Shown: one piece after another, positions 61,001 through 64,000 of the stretch | Layout of the letters: the number at the start of each line of letters is the position of its first letter | Numbering within the stretch: the stretch's first letter is position 1 | Assembly (NCBI GenBank): GCA_030268105.1 | Contig: BSDZ01000017.1 | Coordinates: 1,778,001 to 1,842,000, forward strand | Reading direction: 5' to 3' | Length of the DNA: 64,000 bases | Origin: Volvox africanus | Taxonomy: Eukaryota > Chlorophyta > Chlorophyceae > Chlamydomonadales > Volvocaceae | Program-made: the position numbers and the translations under genes | The notes under the pieces: generated by a model | What the model was told of the DNA's origin: nothing | What the model saw: only the letters and a program-made list of their open reading frames with translations | Databases searched by the model: none

Positions 61001-62000
61001 AGCGCGCCAATGCACTGTGCCACTGAGCGGTGAGTTGGCGATAGCAGGAACATGGCAAAGTCGCTTGCACGATGCAAAAGCTGGATCTCAAGGAGGCGTA
61101 GCCATTGCTGCCGCATCTGCCCTCGCTTCTCCCCATGAGGTGCCAAGTACGAAGGGAGACAGAGTGCTGCACGCCGCCTGTTGCGTACGAAGTCCCGCAA
61201 TGCTGCTGCACGTGTGGATAGTGGACCCAGGAGCTGTGATGTGTTGTCCTCCGGCATTAGACCCTGCACGCTGTGCACGGCAGGCCCATCGGAACCCTTA
61301 CCAGAGTTCGCTAGCCACACCTTTGCGTATAGGGACCGTTTGAGCCGCGCCTGGTGATCTGAGACCTGTAAGCCCGTAGTCTGTAACTTTGCCATGACAT
61401 AGTTCCTCCGAGTAAGGCGTAAACCAGAGCGAATATTTGCAATGTTGACAGTCAGGAGAGGTGTTAAACGGAGACCCCAACGGAGCAGTAAATCCGTGCC
61501 TAAATTTAGCTCCTTTGGCTCGTTGGTTGCCAAGCGCTTCGTAACCCAGGAGGCTAGCTGTAGCGCGCTCCTGCAGCAACGGAGTAGGGGAAATGACAAA
61601 TAACAGCGGCGGACAGCATTCAGGCAAACTGCAAACTCGTTTCCATCCACGCTCCACATTGTACGCATCAACGCATAGGTGATAATCCTTACCCAGAATT
61701 TTGCATGGCCTGCAGCTTTGATTCAAGGTCCCCCATCGCGCCGAAGGCTTTTGGCATCTCCGCGTAGCAATTGATCGCCAACAACGGAATATCAAGCAGC
61801 ACGGAAATACTGGATCCATCAGCTGCGGCTGAACCTGTCTGTGACGTGTGATGCGGGGACGGCTTACTTGCAAGAGGCAAACCATTCGTGGGCGCTGCTC
61901 CCGCCTGACTGCCATTATATGACTGTTCTTTCTGGCTCTTTAAGTTCACAAGCACTGGGTGTGTAAGGATGCTGTCTATTGCAGCGTTTAATGCCAAAGC
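27302..62000 (-). CDS. VPS13: VPS13-type bridge-like lipid-transfer protein, 5' part missing from the window (~40 exons)
   Basis: A single minus-strand series of exons encodes the middle and C-terminal parts of a VPS13 protein. These proteins form a rod with a hydrophobic groove that moves phospholipids between membranes at contact sites. Checked exons from the 3' end: 27302-27784, 27905-28004, 28137-28314, 28462-28675, 28909-29271, 29501-29602, 29837-29986, 30148-30243, 31180-31316, 31452-31550, 31652-31873, 31957-33045, 33233-33952, 34227-34349, 35460-35694, 35883-36021, 36099-36333, 36758-37149, 37298-37820, 38067-38371, 38668-38944 and 41633-41788; most adjacent pairs are in phase. Upstream exons are approximate: 42049-~43820, ~44450-46320, ~46860-50760, ~51190-51980, ~52640-53380, 53879-~54790, ~55050-59400, ~59581-59700, 59983-~61670 and ~61695-62000. 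No chorein N-terminus was found, so the start lies beyond the window or in undetected exons. The exon ending at 62000 opens in phase 0 after GTAG, which proves an upstream exon. Confidence 0.93.
28137..29271 (-). other. VPS13 C-terminal (ATG2_CAD-like) amphipathic region
   Basis: Three exons read NAPIQLEYVELKNHLVNRVS then INKLYRHYSWIALAQARKVL, GGAGPAIA, and GVPMGLIKASVGLGVRPAAG. They match the VPS13_C pattern 'APIxLxxLxLxHxxxxxxxLxxxIxxHYxxQxLxQxxKxLGSxDxxGNP' and the 'GLxxGxxGLVxKPxxGxxD' helix shared with ATG2. This region binds membranes in known VPS13s. The acceptor at 29271 is GAAG, which is weak but in phase. Confidence 0.88.
29501..31550 (-). other. VPS13 late rod (APT1-like) segment
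   Basis: Exons read GIGMAVTLDLAGIGLCAKTN with EELFNYTM (family: 'xGxSLVxxxPEELxYxSL'), LVVQTVQLDNQMLEAKNPVV (family: 'IxxxQIDNQLxxxxFPVxL'), and then an EFIEGVIAYLNGLPLEDFYQ segment. These are the final beta-rich groove units just before VPS13_C. One exon around 30367-30420 is only approximate at its 5' end. Confidence 0.85.
31652..33952 (-). other. C2-like insertion region of VPS13
   Basis: Large exons 33233-33952, 31957-33045 and 31652-31873 encode Ser/Gly/Pro-rich linkers around C2-like strands. Examples are LEVSVLEISGLVPREGLRAS, then NSVNPRFNKNKNTFENVPLG (family: 'NPxWNExFxFxxP'), and KLPLERRAGSQLVRGYVSLS (family: 'WxxLxxxxGExxLSLxW'). Plant VPS13s also carry C2 domains. Acidic calcium-binding loops are not obvious, so calcium binding is uncertain. 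Confidence 0.65.
36549..36586. repeat. 19-bp tandem duplication in a VPS13 intron
   Basis: GTAGTAGTACAGTAATCAT occurs twice in perfect tandem (36549-36567 and 36568-36586). Confidence 0.9.
37264..37297 (-). repeat. 17-bp tandem duplication carrying a splice donor
   Basis: The 17-mer CTGATCCTTACACGCAC (plus strand) is repeated exactly at 37264-37280 and 37281-37297. On the minus strand this duplicates the donor G|GTGCGTGTAAGG of the exon ending at 37298. Only the upstream donor keeps phase with the next exon at 37149. Confidence 0.85.
40956..41271. mobile_element. MITE-like element with ~55-bp terminal inverted repeats
   Basis: The left end TTTATTTATGTGTCGTACTT is the reverse complement of the right end AAGTACGACACATAAATAAA. 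The match continues inward through CACCTCCTA/TAGGAGGTG and GAGTCCTAGTCAC/GTGACTAGGACTC with few mismatches. The total length is ~316 bp and no coding frame exists. Inside is a hairpin of TGCGATTGTT and AACAATCGCA around a TAG repeat. No target duplication is clear. It sits inside the VPS13 intron. Confidence 0.82.
41283..41314. repeat. 15-bp tandem repeat beside the MITE
   Basis: TATTTATATGCCTAC at 41283-41297 and 41300-41314, separated by two bases, starts 11 bp after the MITE end. Confidence 0.85.
41633..46322 (-). other. large low-complexity insertion inside the VPS13 VAB domain
   Basis: Exons ~45400-46320, ~44450-45130, 42049-~43820 and 41633-41788 encode about 1,000 residues rich in Ser, Ala, Pro, Thr and Gln. 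They lie between the first VAB repeats (47.9-50.8 kb) and the later ones (38.9 kb and below). They include the helical segment WDKVTTTVDRVANTVDKMAN, short C2- or VAB-like strands, and two similar modules, LPSIARNMGGKIVDGGQQ and VPHVASMVADTIIAGGQG. The open frames are long and in phase at the checked junctions, so this is coding and not intron. Confidence 0.7.
47912..50756 (-). other. first part of the VPS13 VAB/SHR-BD domain
   Basis: Exons read RLASQFLNNSTGRWEHLLEP (family: 'YNxxxxxWEPLIEPW'), YLIQNLTGLMMSYWAPKSED, VIVLNFEGSWMPITGMHL (family: 'IxxxFxGWxPIxxVxLDxVG'), then VDVVGKYCYDLHSP and ALVGRTKILKIHSALFVQND. Next come GGALYLEARTPIGKGW and SIKICPTVVLTNSLPYYMEG (family: 'LxPPLxLxNLLPYxLxY'). 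The order and motifs are exactly those of the SHR-BD region of plant and animal VPS13s. Confidence 0.88.
52151..52270 (-). mobile_element. second copy of the SINE-like element, in a VPS13 intron
   Basis: From GTGTGGGATAGGGGGGTACA to TTTCGGGGCACCCTCATCCG this matches the reverse complement of 13611-13703 at about 85-90% by eye. It continues ~30 bp further at the element's 5' end, up to TTTA at 52270. AT-rich flanks TAATAATAAT (52141-52150) and TAATAATATA (52271-52280) could be the target duplication. It contains a CCCCGAAATACCGGGG hairpin. Confidence 0.7.
53655..53703. repeat. CA/TA microsatellite in a VPS13 intron
   Basis: Alternating TACACACA and TATATATA units, just downstream (minus strand) of exon 53879. 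Confidence 0.9.
53821..53855. repeat. TA microsatellite in a VPS13 intron
   Basis: (TA)n with two ATGTAT/ATACAT interruptions. It lies only ~25 bp after the splice donor of the exon that ends at 53879. Confidence 0.9.
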
Positions 62001-64000
62001 CTACATGCACGAGATAGCAGCAAGGCAAAAAATCATAGATGGTAATTCAAGAGTGCATCTGTCCTACACCTAATGTTGGCGTAAAACACCATCCACGTGA
62101 AGTTTACATAACAACTGGTTTGTGGTTGATGTTACATGCACTGGTATAACTAGTTGCAATGTGCGATGTCCGTTGGACGGGAACGCACGTAGCAATAACC
62201 ATTTCAAGAGCATACAGGACAAATAATATCTCACATTATCCCATCATCGTTTAGGATAGGAGTAATAGGCTTGAGGAAAAACGGATATATATAACAAGTA
62301 AAAACCAATAATAATGGGAACAATATAAGCACAGGAAGAAGAATTGTAATTGTAAGGATAGCATGCAAGGAAAATATAACATTAGATAGAATAGGTCGAC
62401 AAATAAGAGTGTTAAAAATTAGGATTAGAGCGTAATATAATTATATTTAAGTGGATAATGAGGATGCGCAATGCACTATCTTGTTTTAACTCCGCAAGAA
62501 TACCTAGTAATAACATATAGTAAAGGCCCGGATATTATTACCAAGATACAACAGAAGCAACGAACTAAGCTAGTAAAAGCATTGACAGCAGTAGTCACTT
62601 TAGTAATAGTGATAGAATCACAGTAATTATTGCTATTAACATTAAGTTGCCCGTCACACAAATGATCAAGGCATATCGAAGGAACGGAAGTACCGTAAAA
62701 CGGCCTTCAGGCAAGAGACGACCATAGTCTGCCCTGGAAACTGCTGCGGCAAACTAACCATCGCTGAATCCTCAACCAGTGTGCAATACCCTAACAATAA
62801 TAGTAATACCAATAGTAATAGCAACAACAATAACATCAGTAGCAACAACAATCACATTATTAACAATAACAATGATCATAATCATAGCAACAATAAGAAT
62901 ATCATGAACAACAAGAGGAGCAACATTAATTAGGAATAGTGCAATTAAATAGATGGCATATTATAACATAATGCGGAACAATATTACCAGTATGTTACGC
63001 CTGAGGAATGTGTGGGTGATATTATTGGAGACCTAAATTCCAGAAGGGGGCCAGCAAGGCATTTCCCGCATGAATCACCTTCGCAAAGACGGTGATATTT
63101 CCTGGGTAGATTCTTATTAATTTATTAACTAAATGACAAGAGGCAATATTTTAAAACACATAATAGTACATAAAAATATTGATAGAGCAATAAAAGTAAT
63201 TCTACGAGCACGTTTGGTCACGAATTATAATATATATAAGTGCATGTACGAGTTACTAAGGCTTCCGTAATGGGGTCTGCACCGGGATTTTCGGACTGCT
63301 AACAAGGTTACCAAGAGAACTGAAACCTTTCTTAGGGAGCCCATCCGTCCTGATCGTAAATGTTCAACCTTAGCAGTCCCTGAGCATATCCTACAGAACC
63401 CGACCACAAAATCCTTCGTCGGTGGAGGCCGTTGGTTTCTCCAAGACCCAAACACCCCAATGGAGGTTAGGTTTGTAGCAACTGCATATATTTGCATATT
63501 ATTACTCAATCCAGTTTCACACCCTTGCTTGCCACACACGAGCACTGAATGCGAGTTACTTAAGGACCGAACACTGCACAGGCTTCACTTTGCCCTGGGA
63601 TGGCAACCAACCGCGATATGCCTGCCGGGCAGAAACTTACGTGCCATGGTGAAAACCACGCAATAGCACTGTGCATGGCCACAGTGTGGTGAGTGGTCAT
63701 GGTCCCAGGGACAGCTGGCGCGTAGGGGACTTGGTTCAACGCCAGCGCTGAGAAACTGCGTATCTTAAGTACGGGAAGAAAAGGTAAGCTGACCTGTGGA
63801 TGACGACGCCCAGCCCTCGTTGCCTCACTATGATAGAAAGTCGGCAAGGGTCAGAGCAATCAAAGGCATTAACGTTCTGCACTGGATTCCAATACGTCCT
63901 GTCACGTACAAGATGCGCAAAGAACATCTGGACCAGCGCTTGCTGCACCCAATACGTGCATCGGACCCTTACGCGTATAAGATTATTAAGAGATGTTCAC
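62001..64000. other. AT-rich, low-complexity right end of the window
   Basis: This should be an intron or 5' flank of the VPS13 gene. 62800-62920 is rich in AAC, AAT and ATC triplets, which read as spurious poly-Leu on the minus strand. One frame near 63780-63960 (ALVQMFFAHLVRDRTYWNPV) has splice-like ends, but its end phase does not fit the exon that starts at 62000. I therefore leave it out of the gene. Confidence 0.55.
62800..62925. repeat. imperfect AAC/AAT trinucleotide-rich tract
   Basis: Runs of AATAATAGTAAT, AACAACAATAAC and similar, with degenerate triplets over ~125 bp. It is probably a decayed microsatellite. Confidence 0.8.

Larger units (their letters stand above)
50800..62000 (-). 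other. VPS13 mid-rod repeating groove units
   Basis: These exons carry the degenerate VPS13 rod units, each with a strand run that ends in a helix crossing the groove. Examples: FKVRVLDLNITWLRRYSNNL (58.6-59.4 kb), AINLKVVLPGGAAA then ALSLETTSVALCIPG (58.28-58.64), QVHFSALGPMVARLGPQHYE (56.3-56.8), VQWPYLTETSLVSSIIAIFM (54.4), and ISVDAKVKSLGFVLCDD (51.2-51.35). The 59983-~61670 exon is ~560 residues long, with a Ser-rich central linker. Exon edges are partly unresolved, especially around 61690, where a standard intron would be only ~40 nt. Confidence 0.75.

Noticed and set aside
62666..62851. Poly-Leu minus-strand frame resembling a signal or membrane segment
   Set aside because: It is a translation of AAC/AAT-type triplet repeats on the other strand, not a protein-coding sequence.
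63225..63545. Minus-strand frame of 106 codons near the right end
   Set aside because: No recognisable motif, no supporting splice pattern, and not similar to VPS13 N-terminal sequence.

Overview
The window looks like nuclear DNA of a green alga, most likely a chlorophyte. The genes are split by GT-AG introns of roughly 40 bp to 2.7 kb. Coding exons are clearly more GC-rich than the introns and spacers. TGTAA, the usual polyadenylation motif of chlamydomonadalean algae, occurs downstream of some stops. One gene is a DUF3700/TSJT1 family member, a group typical of green plants. The giant VPS13-type gene resembles plant VPS13s. I cannot name the species. No bacterial operon, CRISPR array, rRNA or tRNA was seen.

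Layout: (1) 1303-5426, minus strand: a complete 8-exon gene for a ~753-residue, nuclear-looking protein with an acidic block, a basic NLS, a Gln/Pro-rich stretch and a C-terminal TPR-like helix pair. (2) 6918-7918, plus strand: a complete 3-exon gene for a short DUF3700 (asparagine-synthetase-like amidotransferase fold) protein, divergent from gene 1. (3) 8-15.5 kb: gene-poor DNA with a ~1.2-kb foldback element (9380-10607), a decayed CNNM/DUF21 transporter fragment beside it, a 5'-truncated SINE-like insertion with a perfect 17-bp target-site duplication, and one weak coding fragment near 14 kb. (4) 15518-26093, plus strand: a 16-exon gene for a ~2188-residue protein of unknown function, mostly helical and low-complexity; all splice phases agree. 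(5) 27302 to at least 62000, minus strand: a giant VPS13-type bridge-like lipid-transfer protein gene. Its C-terminal PH-like, ATG2_CAD-like (VPS13_C), APT1-like, C2-like and VAB/SHR-BD regions are all recognisable; its N-terminal chorein half is not in the window. (6) 62-64 kb: AT-rich, trinucleotide-rich DNA without a convincing exon.

Gene relationships: the genes at 15.5-26 kb and 27.3-62 kb converge and are separated by ~1.2 kb. The two small genes at the left are head-to-head across ~1.5 kb. Nothing suggests a shared pathway. The most interesting items are the unusual VPS13 (a very large Ser/Ala-rich insertion inside its VAB domain, and duplicated exon modules), the two uncharacterised proteins, and three kinds of non-autonomous mobile element that look undescribed.
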